A DNA stretch of 64,000 nucleotides, from positions 2,232,001-2,296,000 of the forward strand of contig JAXRKN010000039.1 in assembly GCA_038502055.1 (NCBI GenBank), read 5' to 3'. The translations under genes were made by a program, and so were the position numbers. Below the pieces are notes generated by a model. That model had not been told where the DNA came from, did no database searches, and saw only the letters and a list, made by a program, of their open reading frames with translations. Below, in pieces: positions 38,301 through 51,888 of the stretch. The number at the start of each line of letters is the position of its first letter. Positions within the stretch are counted from its first letter, which is position 1. This DNA is from Tanytarsus gracilentus. Lineage: Eukaryota > Arthropoda > Insecta > Diptera > Chironomidae.

Positions 38301-41300
38301 AGCACTTCTAACCTTGAATCAATGAGTCAATCAAAAAGAAATTCTGCGGAAGATAATGATTTTCCTCCAAAACTTAATCGACCCGAATCGAGATCAATTG
38401 TCGGATCGTATACACAAAAGGCAATTCCCTTTCGAAGCGCTTCATTTTCGCAAGCCGACTACACATCTGGAAAGTATATTAAAAGTGACATTGCGGCTTT
38501 AAAACAAGCAATTGCTCACAATCGACATCAGTCTATTGAGAGGAGTCTCACACCGCCTCGAGACGACATACCAGAGTATAGCTGCAAAAAGTATCCCCTT
38601 AAATCTGAACTAAGTATTACACTCGATGGTGATGAGGAAGCTGAAGAGGCAATAGAAGCGGCGGCAATGAAAAGAACTTCTGATATTGAAACCATAGCAG
38701 AGGAAGGAAGTTTCGAACACTATTTACCTCTCGTTCAAGCCAATGAGGTAACGATAGAGACATTGATTGAAGAGGAATCACAACTCATGTCCACATCACC
38801 TCGAAGTGAAATTAGAAATGAGCTGCAGCAAGCTACGACTTGCGTAATTCCCATTCCTGTCTTTGAGTGTGTCGAAAAGGAATGGAGTCCGTTGCCGGAG
38901 ATTTATGGCGGCGAAGAATTTTGTCATCCCATCTCCGATGATGTCTTCCCACAAGCCAAAGCCGTTGAAAATTTAATTGAAATTAGGTTAAATAAATCCA
39001 ATGATGACAGCAAGAAAAATGAGGTTCCAAAAATTCCCGAAGTCGAACTCAACAATGTTGCACTGCAGCTCGATGAGATCACTGAAAAATTGAAAGATAA
39101 TATTCCGCAGGAGGAAATTTGTAATGTGGTGAAAACTCAAATTCCTCAGAGTAAAGAAGAATTTGTGTCGCAAAGAAGTTTCGAGAGTATTGACGAAATA
39201 AGTATTTCACCGGAGATTCAAGAAGTTCTCGAGACTGTCGCTGAGACGCTCAAAGATGGAATTTGTGAGGAGAGAAAATTTCTTACGGACGCAATTGGTA
39301 ATGCCAACATTAATATTGTGTCTCTCATATGCCCTGACGTTGACCTTTCGAACGCTCAAAACCGTGAAAATTCTTTTCTTAAAGCAATCGAGTCCTCGCC
39401 CGAACCTAGTTTCGATAAAAGCTCTTTTGATAAAAGTGATACGGAATTTCCAGAGCTAACGACGACTGTGAGAAAAAGACACAGCGATGCTAACTCTGGA
39501 AGTGATAAATCATCGCCAAATGCATCACCAAATAGTAATTTAGATGACAAGAAAAAAATGGATCGATCGAGGAGGAGAAAAGGAATTTACATTCAATGGC
39601 CGGCGTTGGAAAAATCACAAGATACTTCATTTGAGTACTCTGCAAATGAAGATAATCCATCATTGCCATATTCTGAACTTCCTCAAGGTCAATATGAGTC
39701 AATTGAAGAGCCATGCACTCCCGAATCTGAACACGCTTGGAGGAAACAAAGTTTAACTTATCAAAGCTCTGACGAACGTGACGATCCACTTTCGTCAGCA
39801 CAAAATGTTAAGCCATTTCGAGTCGTTACCCCGCGTTCTGAAAGTATGAGTATATCAGACAATGAGAGCGAACGAGGTGGTGACAGACAAGATTTGAAAC
39901 GCTATTCAAAGCGCCCATTGAGAGGTCCATACGGTCAGATGTTGGAAGCTGAAATGAAGAAACCAACAAAAGTTAAATATGATGGAATTTTAGAGGAATT
40001 GTGTCGAAGTGATAGGTGAGAGAGAAGCCAATTAATTAAAAATTGTATTAATTTAAATTTATTTACAGCATTGGAAAATCCAATACATCTCTCGACTCAA
40101 CAAACGACATGTGCAATCGTGTCACGAAATTCACGAAAAGACTTCCAATACCCGTCCATCAAAGAACCGGAAGTACACCCGAAACCACTTCACTAAATCC
40201 ACTTCCATACAATCACAAAAAGTTTTCAAGTAGCGTCGATCATAGAACGATTGTCGGCAGTTCCGATCATCTGCAATGTGAATCAATGAGCACACCAAAG
40301 AAACTTTCATTCGATAGTTTTCTTTCTGTCGATCAAAAGTCACCAAAGCGAACATCGTCGGACACGACTGACAAGCATTGGAAACGAAACAACGAAAAAT
40401 TTATTCAGAAACGGAGTTTTGATGAAATTCAAATTTCGACACCGCCATTGGACAAAAAATTCGTTCTAAACACACCAGATACGCCGAATATCGTTGCAAC
40501 GCCTGAGCTACTCGCGGAACTTCTTAAAGGTTCAAGTGAAAAAATATTGACTGACCAAACTCAAAGTAAAAAGCATCAAATTCGCAATAGCAACAATCAA
40601 CTTCCATCGCCAGTCCTTAACAGCCTCAATAATCTGGTTAGTATAATGTCATGAAACACACGCGTGTGAGTAAATAGCTTTGGGACAGAAGTCTTCATAT
40701 AAAAGGTTGTAAACACTAGGGATGGACACACTAAATTTATATGAAAAATATTTTTTTAATTTTTATTAAAATTTTTTTTTAAATTTAAATTCTTAATGGT
40801 GCAATTGTGTCCATGCCTTCGAAAAAAAACTCATCTTTTATCGAATGAAGTGAGCGAGGAAATAAATTTTTCGTACAAACGAAGGAGACGAGTCGGCTAT
40901 GTAAGAACATGCGCACATAATGGTTATTGAAAAATTGAGAGGAATCATTTAATTTCAATATTGCGATAACTCTCATTTCTGCTATGCTAGTCCGCGGTAT
41001 AAGTCGCAACTCTTCCTTATTTACTTTCATTATTCATGACTTAGATTAGTGCGAAAGGAAATCAATTTAGAGTAGAGTGAAACAGTCAATAAATCATTGC
41101 GCGACTAATGGAATTTATAGTGAGAGTCGAGAGGAAATTTTTGATAAATTGCAAAGGAATTTCAATTGCGAGCTTTCGTGAAAATCAACAATTTATCTTC
41201 TGTGCGAGAGAGAGAGTGAGAGAGAAAACACACAACAACATTCATAAATATTATTTTAAAGCACTCATGGTGTGTGAACATTTTTGCGGAGCGTGGAAAG

Positions 41301-44300
41301 CCAAATTTTTTCTCTCTCGCAAAATGTTTTTCCGCAAGGAGTGGAACTTTTAAAAAAATATTTTTTTTCACCATTTTCATTAAATTTTTTACCCACGTGT
41401 TTTCACCACTTCTTACTTTTCCTGAATATTATTATGTCCTCTTTCTTTTTGAGATACGAGAATCTCACATTTTTCCGCTCACTCACCTTAATACTCGAGC
41501 GAGTTTAGTAAGCCGACAGCAAAGAATCACTTCGCACATTTCTACTCCTCCTCTCGCGCGCCTTTAATAAATTACTCGCAATTTAAATTCTCTAATTTTT
41601 TTTTCGGCAATAATATTTTAAAAGTGTCATTATCAAGGATTGTTTGGCATTCTCAAATTCTTTTCTCTCACGAACAAGTTTCATACATGAGTTATTGTGC
41701 TTAAGAAGTGATACAATAGTGAATTTAGTGACTAAAAATAGATATGACGAATGAATCTCCAGTTAATAGCGAATTTTTATGAAAAGTGAGAGAGAATGTT
41801 TATGACTGGTTGAGTAAAACTCAACAAAAAAAATTCTCTGTGTGCGATTTTACTTCCTCGATTGAGGAAAATTCACTGTTGAATTGCAATCATGCCCTTG
41901 AGTATTTGCTCCGACTCTGAAGATGATTTGGAACGGCCACAATCGGCAAAGGCCAGCATCGATCTCTCGTCAATGCCATGGCCAAATAATATTGTCAATC
42001 TAGAAGATGTAAGTCAATCAGATATGCATGAAGCATGAGGAGGGTTAAATTTAGCTGTTTCATTATTTTTAATGAAAAGTAAATAAGAAAATTTTGGAAG
42101 CCATTTAAGAATTTTTATTATTCAAAGTGCTTTAAAGAGGCACTTTTGTGTTCGAGTGAATCTTGTTAGGCTTCATTGGGTTTCCATTATGGTAATTTTG
42201 AAACGTGGAAAATTTGAACTCATTCGGAAATTTGCGTAACAAGTTCACAAAAATTGAACCAAGTAAAATTATTGATCAGTTAAACTTTATTTTTAGATGT
42301 AATCAAGAACATTTTGTGAATTTTTATGTTTAACATTCGCTGAATTTATGATCAGTTTATAACAATTTGTTTATCGCATGACCTCGAAATTTAATGTGAA
42401 TTTATTTAGAGCTCAAATTTTCACCATATCCACAATTTTATATTTAAAGCCGTATGAGAAAATTTGCGGAGAGTAAACTAGAAAAAAATTAAATTAATGT
42501 TGTATATTTTTTTAAACCTCCGCCAATTAATAACTTTTTTCGTGGAAATGGAAATTAATTCGAGAGAAATTTAAATTTTTCACTTAACCAACGCGAGAGT
42601 TTTAGCAGAAAAATGTTATGCTAAAATAAATAGGCGCCTCAACGCATATTATTATTATTACTCAATCTATCGGAAGCATAAACATTGTCGCGCGCGTGTG
42701 AATGAATGAGATGCGGAAAATCGATTTTATCCTTTAATAGATTCGGATGGATGCGATAAAAATAGAATGTACATTAAGTTATTATTTATTATCAAATACG
42801 ATAAAGTCTTCAGTCAAAGTTGTTGACTTGTTGACCTACTTTCCATCACCCTTCCTCAATATTTTATTAATGGTGTCGAGAAAAGTTATAAATTCTAATT
42901 ATTCTTTTTTTAAATTAAAAAAAAATTATCTTTAGTTTTGAAAATTTTCTTCATTTAAAATTAAAAGTTCTGAGATTTGATGAAGTTAGAAAAAAAAGAA
43001 ATTGTGGCATTGTAACCATGATAATAAAATTTTTCTTGTTGCGTGCTTTCTAGGATACGAGAACACATGTCGTTGTGGAACTATTCAATACAGAAAAGAA
43101 TTTCGTGGAATCATTGCGAACAATTGTGCAGGTGACACCAAAACAATACTACGTGAATGGAATGCAGTTACATAACTTTAACTTTTTTTATTTTAGAAAT
43201 ATCTTAATCCACTCAAGCTACCTGAAAACTCTGGGATTATCGAAGCGGAGGTTGCCGATGAGATTTTCTTCATGGTGCCATCAATACTCAATATACACGA
43301 ACGATTTTTAGATGAACTTAAGAAACGATTAGATAACTGGGATGGAAATCAGAGGGTTGGAGGCGTTTACATTGATGTTGTGAGTGAATGAATAATTTTT
43401 TGAATTTTTCCGTTAAAAATTTAAAATTTCATTTTTAGTTTTCAAAACCGATAGTATTGGAAACCTACATAGCTTTCGTGAACAATTGGAACAAGGCTAA
43501 AGATGCCATTCGAACGACAAAATCGACGCGACCTGCTTTCGCGAAATTCCTCGAAGCAATGGCACGTGATCATAAAGGAAAACTTTCCCTCGACACATTG
43601 CTCATTAAACCCGTACAAAAATTTCCCAACTATGAGCTAATTTTTCAACGACTATGCAAGCACACCGACACTGACCATTCAGACTTTTTAGATTGTCAAG
43701 AAGCTCTCAAACTCGTGCACGATATTTTAGTACAACTCAACTGTAAGGAACGTGAGGCTCTCGAAAATGGCCAACGTGAGGCGATGCTAAGGGAGTTGGA
43801 GAATGTCATTGAGGGCATAACTGACCTAGTGCTCACCGAACGATCATTCATCCTTTTTGATGTCGTATCGATGCCGTCTGGCGGACAGACTGGACGAAAA
43901 GAGCGAGGATTTTTTCTCTTCTCCGACATGCTTGTCATCACGAGCGTTAAAAAACGCAGTGGGACGTATAGAAAAGTCAACAGGTGCGTGTCGTGTTGTG
44001 AATTTCTAAAATGTCAAACTTATTATTTTATTTATTTTTAGCGTTCCTGGAAATTTCTCATCAACACTCGACTCCAACAAGTACAAATTCCTCACGAAAA
44101 TCTCCCTCGATGATTTGGAAATTGTTCGATGTGAGTTTTAATATTTTCGTTCAAGTTTCTTGCCCTCCAATTTATTACATAACACTTTTTTTGTGAATCA
44201 CAAATATTTATCAAACAATTCACATTGAATGCTATAATATTGACGCTGGGCTTTGATAAGATAAAGAACTTTGCTATGTTTTTGCAGCGAAGAGACTTTT

Positions 44301-47300
44301 AATGCCTCGAATGCGTCCTTCGTCTCCAGTGTAGTCGAGTGTGCCGAGAGCATCGAATCTTTTCAATTGTCCATTAATGAATTCCTTGTTTTGAGCGAGA
44401 ACAATTTCTCCGCTATTTTTGAGCTGCTGCAAGTACTCGGGCTTGTAGAGCGTTGGCTGCACTGCCGTAATTACGCGCGGCTCTGGAATTCTAGCATATG
44501 GTGCAAGTGTCAAACCCATATACAATTCCATTCCGCTTCTCCTCAACATCTCCACTTGCAGTTCATTTAAAGTCGGATAATATCCTTTGTAGTCTAAACT
44601 CTCGAGGAGTGTCGACAATGCCTCATAATATGCGTAAATCAGCTCATCGCGTGCTGATGCAAGAACTTTTACGGCAACGGATGTCGTGAAGAAGTAGAAC
44701 AAATCAATTAATGGCGTTCCAATCACAGCATTTTGAAAGTCCACAAAGAGGGCATCGACCAAGTCATTTCCGCTATATTTAAAGAAAATATTTCTCGTGT
44801 AAAAATCGCCATGATTGAGAACTCGAAATCCCTTAATTGAACTCGTGTAATCCTCAATAACCTTCGGAATGGCACGCGATGAAAAACTAAAGGGGGGAAA
44901 TTAACTTTATCAGTCTATAGATCAATAATGTGCAACTCAATTTACTCTCGTAATTTCTGCTGAATTACGCTATCAATTCCCAATCCATTTGCGTTATCTA
45001 GAATTAAGCGATAGGCTTCATTGAAATACTCCATTTTGCTCTTCCAGTCGTTGTGGAAAGTGCCTTTCGCAAAGCGCTGGAGATCGATGGATGACTGATA
45101 AAAGAAAGTTAAAATTATTGTATTAATTAAATTAACTTCTACCTCTCCCATAAGGATGACACTTGTTGCATGAAAACACGCGAGCTTTTGAAGTGCAAGA
45201 ACACTCTGCTCAAAGTTTAATCCAGTTTTCTCGAACTGAATGTGATACCCACGATTTGTCACTTCCTCAAATACAATTCCGTCGGATGGTGTGTTGAACA
45301 CAGAAATTACACTTGAATTTTTGAAAAAATTAATTTAATTTTTTTATATCCGAATTTTTCTTACTTGGGTGTGAAATCAATTTTCTCGCCAATTTTCTTC
45401 AAGGTCTTGTGAATTGCCGGCAAAACTTCCTTGTAAATTAGAATTTCTTTTCCAAAGTCAGCGCTAATTTTAAACTCCGCTGAGAGTTCTCCTCGAGTTG
45501 GTTTAACTTTTGTCACGAATGTAAGAATTTCTTCGGAAATTCCCTGAGCGGAATATTTCACGAAAATGCGATTAAGACTCGCTCGCGTAACTGCATTACC
45601 ATTTTCACTCGGCGGCTCAATTGTGTACGTTTTAATTTTTACATCTTTTCGTTGAAGCTGTATCTCGAGGAGGTTCTTGAGAAAGAGCGAATTGATAAAT
45701 TTTGTATTTTCATTCGATGTCATTTTTATTCACTTCCGATCAACCGGCTGCCCAACCAAGCACTAAATTGCGGTTGTATGTTTTCCCTCAGCACAAATAA
45801 AAAAATTTTATCAATCAGAAATTGATAAAAAAAGTGCGAGAGAATTGAGTGAATGTATGGCAGAACATAGTATAGTGTTTATGACGACGACATTTTACGA
45901 TAAGATTGTTGAATTGAAAAATTGCATTTAAATAGATAAGATTAAATTTCTATTCGACGGTGAAATTTGTAATTAATTAACATTTTATAAATTCCAGCTA
46001 AAGACGAAAATATTCGTCGCATGATAAATGAAATCGAGAATTTAACCGAAGACTCGAGTAAACTCCAACAAATTCTCGATCTCGTCTCCACGCTTCGATG
46101 TTCACATCAGACTTTAGAGGAATCCATTCGTGACTTACAGCTCAACATTCAAAGACAATTGTCAGAGCGACAATCGAATGATTCACAATTAAATATTTTG
46201 GAGCTGAATGTGAATGAGCCGTAAGTGTGATTATAAAATTATGCATGCAGTGTGTTTACATGTTATGAGATTTTATTCATGAATTTCCTCATTTTTACCA
46301 TCCACAGCTCTGGAACACAAAGCATGACCATTGTTTTTTCGAAGCCAGAAAAGCGAACGCAATGGGAGGAAACGTTTACCGACACAAAGCAAAAGCTAAT
46401 TGCGTCCAATGAGCGTTTTCAAATTCCTGAATTTATTGCGTCAGTTCCGATCAGAAAAACTAGGTCGGGACTTCAGTTCACGTGTGCAGCATCAACATTG
46501 GGTGTACAGAAGGATGTATGGGTCTGCAATAGTGATGGATATGTTGGACAGGTGAATTAATATTTTTTATTTAAGTCCATAAATTAATTATTATAAATCA
46601 CAGGTGTGTGTCTTGAGTCTCAATCAACTTGAACCGACTGTGAAGAGCTGCAATGGCGTTTGTAATTCACGAATTCTCTGCATTGAAGCCGTTCCCGAAA
46701 ATATTACCCAACAAAACAACCATAGTATTAGCACCGATGAGGACGCAACTCGTGCCTCCTTCTTAAGTATTTCAAACTCATCAACCACTAGCAATAAGAC
46801 CATGAGCACGAAGTCAATGCACAGCGAGTCGAGCTCAAGTGACTCAGAAGAGCCTGAAGTTCAATCACAGTCCGTGTCATCGTCGGTCATTTCCAATTTA
46901 TCGCAACTAACCGATGAAAGTCAAATGTGGCTCGGTCTTGAAGATGGCTGTTGCCTCATCTACAATTGCACCGATAATATTCGTATTAAGAAAAATAAGA
47001 TCAAAATTCAGCATGTAAGCGCCGTTCACTCGATCTTGTACATGGACAATCGTGTCTTTGTGTCGCTCGCAAATGGAAATGTTTACGTCTACACTCGAAG
47101 AAATTCAACGTGGAATACAAGTTCACCACGTGTCCTCTCAATCGGCTCATCCGCATCCAGTCCCGTCACAAAGCTGCTCAATGTTTATGGAAAACTTTGG
47201 TGTGCCATTGCGCACTGCATTAAAATCCTAAATGCGACCACACTTGAAGTTGAAAATAATGTGGAAGTTTCGAGTGAAACAAAGCCAATTTCCAACATGA

Positions 47301-48088
47301 CTCTCCTCAATCAACAAGTCTGGATCTCGTTGCAAAATTCTGCGACTGTTTTGTGCTGTAATATTAGCAAGTAAGTAGTGAAAGCACGTGGATATTCTTC
47401 GAGATTTGTTTCACGTGTTTCAAAATATCGTGATATTATGGCAGTGACAGTTTGGCTCTGTTTTCTTTTACAAATATTTTTTCCATGGAAATTTTTCTGG
47501 ATTTGAACTAAATTAATTTTTTCTCGAAATTTTTTTCGTCAAATAAAAATTAGCCTAAAAATAATAAATGAGGTGAATCTGGCACCAGCTGTGAATAAGA
47601 TGCTAAGTAATTGTGACAATATAATCCAACAACATAAGGCCGCATGCTTGCGTGTGACATCACTACTGGCGTGCAAAGAAATTCTCTACATGGGTACGAG
47701 TGCCGGTGTTATTTTGCGAATTACGCAAGACAGTGCGAGAAGTACGCCAATGGTGACAGGTGAATTGAGATTGTTTAATTACTAACTTAGAGAATATTCT
47801 CACAATTTCTTCAAACACACAGGAATTCCTCAAGGGCACACAGGGCATGTACGCTTTCTCACATCAGTCGAATTAAGTGAATCGGTCAGTGTCAGCGGTG
47901 GAAGTGAAGCGGCCGCAATCGAGAGAAATAATAAATCTGCAGATCGGACAAAGAATTCAAGTCACATGTTAATTATCTCGGGCGGTGATGGCTTTGAAGA
48001 TTTCCGCACGAGTGGAACAAATACCATGAATGAAGTGGCCGGTCGTGAGGACAGCACAAATCATTTATTATTGTGGCAACAAACTTGA
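35332..48088 (+). CDS. Rho guanine-nucleotide exchange factor, ARHGEF17/TEM4 type (DH, PH-like, beta-propeller)
   Basis: This protein activates Rho-family GTPases at the cortex and junctions. Coding exons close in phase: 35332-35359, 35427-35615, 36249-37207, optional 37440-37622, 37896-40015, 40069-40636, 43054-43131, 43197-43379, 43439-43983, 44042-44130, 45998-46220, 46308-46551, 46604-47370, 47554-47759 and 47823-48088. The long form is about 2215 aa with the optional exon. The N-terminal 1300 residues are Ser/Asn-rich and disordered, with a proline patch (TPTAPIPPPRK). The DH domain starts at HVVVELFNTEKNFVESLRTI and includes DTLLIKPVQKFPNYELIFQR. A PH-like region follows (GFFLFSDMLVITSVKKRSG). 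The C-terminal part matches the ARHGEF17/10 propeller: DVWVCNSDGYVGQV, MWLGLEDGCCLIYNCTDNIR and a terminal GGDGFEDFR...HLLLWQ. The fly counterpart is probably CG43658. An internal start at 41892 would give a short form. Confidence 0.9.
41892..42008 (+). CDS. Alternative first coding exon of the RhoGEF (short isoform)
   Basis: The exon opens with an ATG and encodes 39 residues (MPLSICSDSEDDLERPQSAK and on, ending NLED). It ends at a strong donor (GAT|GTAAGT) in phase 0, the phase needed by the DH exon at 43054. An in-frame stop lies just upstream of the ATG and no acceptor abuts it. It therefore cannot be internal to the long form and must be a first exon from an internal promoter. The resulting isoform would be about 905 aa, keeping DH, PH and propeller but losing the disordered N-terminus. 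Confidence 0.6.
44274..45723 (-). CDS. EcKL family kinase-like protein (ecdysteroid 22-kinase-like), nested in a RhoGEF intron
   Basis: A member of the insect EcKL (DUF1679/CHK-like) family of choline-kinase-fold phosphotransferases. Some act on ecdysteroids or xenobiotics. Four exons (45723-45365, 45311-45143, 45094-44946, 44886-44274) close in phase at 429 aa, the usual family length. Visible features are an N-terminal lobe with TFVTKVKPTRGE, the hallmark GIVFEEVTNRGYH, the catalytic HGD in FRVLNHGDFYTRNIFF and the metal-binding DF in DALFVDFQNAVIG. These suggest an active kinase fold. The C-terminal helices are typical. The whole gene lies between RhoGEF exons ending 44130 and starting 45998, on the opposite strand. 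The substrate cannot be told from sequence. Confidence 0.93.
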
Positions 48089-50866
48089 CTTACTTAGTGA
48101 AAATTTTCACGTGCAAGAGAAAACTCAAGAGAGAGCAACGTTGATCATGTGTTCGAATAATTTTGTATGGATATTTAAATCATGCGATAATTTATTTTAC
48201 AAGGGTCGATTAAGTCACAAAGATTTTTGAAAAAATTTAAAAAATTTTAAAGATTTTTAAAATCTTAATGCATGATTTTCAAATGAAGCCCTGATTTAAA
48301 TATGCTCAATACTTGAATTTTATTATAACGGACTTTAACTTATGACTTTAAGGGGGGATTTGTTTGGGTGGCAATTAATGAACTTTTAAGGTCAAATTAA
48401 AAAATTAGAAAATTTAAATTCTAAATCCAAAATCGAATTTATCTCTGAAATTGCCATTCAAGCCTTTCTCTCTCGAAGAAAAAAATATTGAAACAAATCA
48501 CATGTACTTAACCCAATAGTAAACTTGATGGCTTTAAACTGAAAAATTATTGTATACAAAAGATGAGAAAAATAGATATATTAAAGTATTTATTTTGTAA
48601 AGTCAATTTTATGTATTTTTTTCTGGAGGATGAAAAGATTTGGAAAAGTTGACTTTTTGCATCCTCTGGAATCTCTCATGCCAAAAATAATAATTTGTTT
48701 AAGTTTCTTCCCAATTTGCATTTTTCGATCAAAAAATTAACTCAAAAATTAAGGCCATATTAAAAAAGAAAAATTTGATTTTTTTGCTGCTGAATTGTGA
48801 TAGTCTAAGATTGTATCGATTGGTGCATTTGATTTATTTTTTATTTTTGACGTCAAATGAAGAAAAAATATTGTTTTAAATGACACCATGGATAAATTGT
48901 GCGCAAGGAGAGAAGAATAAAATAAATAATTAAAAATTGTTATAAATCTACTTTTTTGCATTCAATTAAATTTTATTCTTGACATTTCAGGTCTGTCTCG
49001 TGAATGCAAATTTTTTTTCAAAAAACTTGAAGTTCAACATCTATGATCGCAAAAAAATAGACACCAGTTAATAGAAAATAAAATCTTGGGGATTTCCCAC
49101 TAAGCTTTCAAGAGGTCAAAACTTCTTTCTTTTGCGCATTCTGTTCTCAAGGACTCTCTCAGTGAATCATACGCACAATTATAATTGCAATTTTCAGATT
49201 GAGTGGGAAGATATTATTTGTTATTGCCACTCTATAGAAATGGAAATTCCATGCTTGGAGTTGAAGTTGTGTCTAGTTTAAAAATTAATTGTTGTTGAAT
49301 GCTAGAAAGAGAAGTGAACGACCTCCAATTGGCTTTATTATTATGAGATGCTTGTGCTCTGTTTAGATGAATAGCGTTTTTGGTTGAAAGTAAGTGGTAA
49401 AAGTGTAAGTGACACTTCAAGGGAGGGAAACTTATTTTTTTAAAATTATTACTGTAATTTTCGTCAGTTTTTTTCACGTGATTATTTTTTTCTTCGGTTT
49501 GAACTTCACAAATAATTTTTTGGAGCATTAATAATCAACCCATAAAAATCAATTTTACATTTTTATATGTTTCCCCTTCACAAGATCAATCTTAAGAATT
49601 TTTATTATCTCAAGCTTCCGCTTCCAGTGTTGAGGTAATTAATTTTTTATAGTCACACCGGCGAGGTCTTTTTTTAATTCCCGCATGTACATAATCTTTT
49701 ATGTGAGAATTTACGAAGATTGTTAGACCGCAGAAATTAAATTGCATGATGACCATTTCTACCTTGCAAAAAATCTTCATTGTTAAAATCATCATTCTAT
49801 GCGGCTAAAATGCCGCAAATGAGACAAACTTATAATTTAGACATTAATTTCATCAGCGGTTAAGTTAGAACTAAATTAGTCATTTTTCACATCTTATTGC
49901 AAAAAAAATTTCAAAATCTCATCCATGCATCGCATTGTGTGCAATTTTGTATTGAAAGAAAAATAATAACGTCGAAACAGAAATATTGCAACTGCGGCTT
50001 TTGTTACTTTTAAATTCATTGTCATCTCTTTTGATGTATGCTTGCTACTGCAACGGAAGTCAAGGTTGCAATAAAGTAAAGTAATTTATGCGGATCAAAA
50101 ATCTTGCACAGAGTTTAATGGAAGAGAAAAACTGTGGGCGGATGCGATCGAATTTAATGAGATTGAAAAAGTTTTGAAAATTTAATTTGTTAAATTTTCT
50201 TCGACGAGTAAAATTTACTTTACATTATATTTTACTAACAACTCGTACCTCAAACCTTATTTAAAAAATCTCCCACAAGACACAAGATTTAAATATCAAA
50301 CACCTGAAAATTTGTTTTTAAAATTACTTCATGAATAATTTAACAAATCAATGAGAATGCAATGCATGTAACGCCATGTAAATAACTCTTCGTGATGTCA
50401 CAACGACTAAAAAATTATCATACTCGACAATTATAATTTTTTGTACTGGAAATATATTTCGACCGTAATAACAATGAATTTTATTTGTTGATAATTTTCG
50501 CTTTTTCATGTGTTTTTTTGGCTGCGATAAAGCTTTTTTTATATGACCCGATTAACTTGAAATTTCGATGAATTTTTATGGAATGTTAAAAATTACTTTC
50601 ACCATATTTTGCCGCATGTTCTTTCAGTATAGAATCCCATCAACCTAGACAACCATAAAATTCTCTAAACAATGAAAACTTTTTTCAAGATCATGAGACG
50701 CTTGTTCGTTTAGTCGCTCGTACAGCCGAGAGCTTTGCAATTTTTCCACAAACGCATGATGCTCGAATATAAAATAGAGAGACGTGTTGAGCAGATCAAA
50801 TAGTCTCGTGTTGTTACTTGTTGTGTGTAATTCATCGTCAAAGTTGTGCTAAAGAATATTTTAAAA
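48089..50866. other. Intergenic region with no gene seen
   Basis: About 2.8 kb lie between the RhoGEF stop and the Gly/Tyr-rich protein gene. I see short AT-rich open frames without splicing support and no repeats shared with the rest of the window. The last 100 bp hold the promoter described next. Confidence 0.5.
50768..50800 (+). promoter_or_regulatory. Core promoter of the Gly/Tyr-rich protein gene
   Basis: A TATAAAA box lies at 50768-50774 and an initiator-like ATCAAAT at about 50796, 28 bp downstream. That is the normal TATA-to-start spacing. A 5' UTR of about 70 nt leads to the ATG at 50867. TATA promoters with short UTRs are usual for highly expressed secreted structural genes. Confidence 0.6.
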
Positions 50867-51888
50867 ATGCGTTCAATTGTAAAAAAAATCCTTAAAAAAA
50901 TAAAATGAGATAATTTTCGTTATAAATTTTTATCCTCAGATAATTTCAATTTGTGTAATAATTTGTGCTGCTTCGGCATCAGCTCTTGGATATGGACTTT
51001 TCGGAGGAGGCAATAATTACAATGGATATGGAAGTGGTTATGGAGGTGAAAAAAAATTGAATTTAAAGTGAAAAAAGTTTAATTAAAGTTTGAAAAATTA
51101 AATAAAATGGAATGTCATTGATATCTTTAGGATATGGATTCACACCATCGTGGCCTTACTATGGTTAGTCCTTCAGACAAATTTTTATCAAAATTTTTAT
51201 GTATTTTGTGATTAACTTGTATTAACGACTAAAAGTGACAATCTTTAACATACCATCGAGTAATTTTCAAGTTTTTAAAAAATTAAAATTCTAGAATTAA
51301 AAAATTCTAAACTTTAAAAATTATTTTTAAAGAAGAATTTAAAATAATTTTTTTTATTGCAAACTTTAAAGGAGGTTATTCTGGCAGTAATGGATATTAC
51401 AATCGACCTTATGGAGGTTATGGAGGATACGGAAATGGCGTCTATGGAGGGTATGACTTATAATTTTTAATTAAGTTCGATTTAATTTTCCACAAATAAC
51501 TATTTAGATATGGTGGTCTAGGAGGTCTTTCTAGTGGATTCGGCGGTCTTTCAAGTGGATTAGGAGGTAAATACTTGCTTAAAATTATTAAGCATTGTGT
51601 TGTGTTTCAGACAGACATAGATTTTTTAAAACTGTCATGCCTTTTATTGAGATTTAATTAAAATAATTTTTTTTAAGGCTACGGTGGAAATTATGGAGGC
51701 TACGGAGGGGGTTATGGTGGAAATTACGGAAGTGGTTATGGAGGTTATTCAGGATACAACAACTATGGTGGCTACAGACCAAGTAAAATATTTTATTAAA
51801 AATTCTAATTTTATAAATTTTTCAATAATTAAATGTCAATTTCAAAGGCTATGGAGGTGGCTACAGCAGTGGATATTACAAGAAATAA
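50867..51888 (+). CDS. Secreted glycine/tyrosine-rich structural protein, 144 aa
   Basis: Seven small exons close in phase: 50867-50878, 50940-51045, 51131-51163, 51372-51450, 51508-51566, 51678-51782 and 51848-51888, giving 144 aa. The first exon encodes only MRSI, and the rest of the signal peptide (IISICVIICAASASA) comes from exon 2. A very short first exon splitting the signal peptide is characteristic of insect cuticular-type genes. The mature protein is built from GYG/YGG and GGL repeats, with one aromatic patch (FTPSWPYYGGYSG) and an ending of YSSGYYKK. Composition fits cuticle, silk or adhesive proteins in which tyrosines can be cross-linked. No chitin-binding consensus is present, so the assignment stops at structural secreted protein. 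Confidence 0.85.

Noticed and set aside
41108..41567. Several overlapping open frames on both strands just upstream of the short RhoGEF isoform
   Set aside because: They overlap one another in different frames, have Phe-rich low-complexity translations typical of AT-rich non-coding DNA, and lack splice continuity or family features.
48030..48230. Open frame of 66 codons overlapping the RhoGEF 3' end
   Set aside because: It is in another frame of the last RhoGEF exon and the 3' UTR. The RhoGEF frame there keeps the conserved propeller end.
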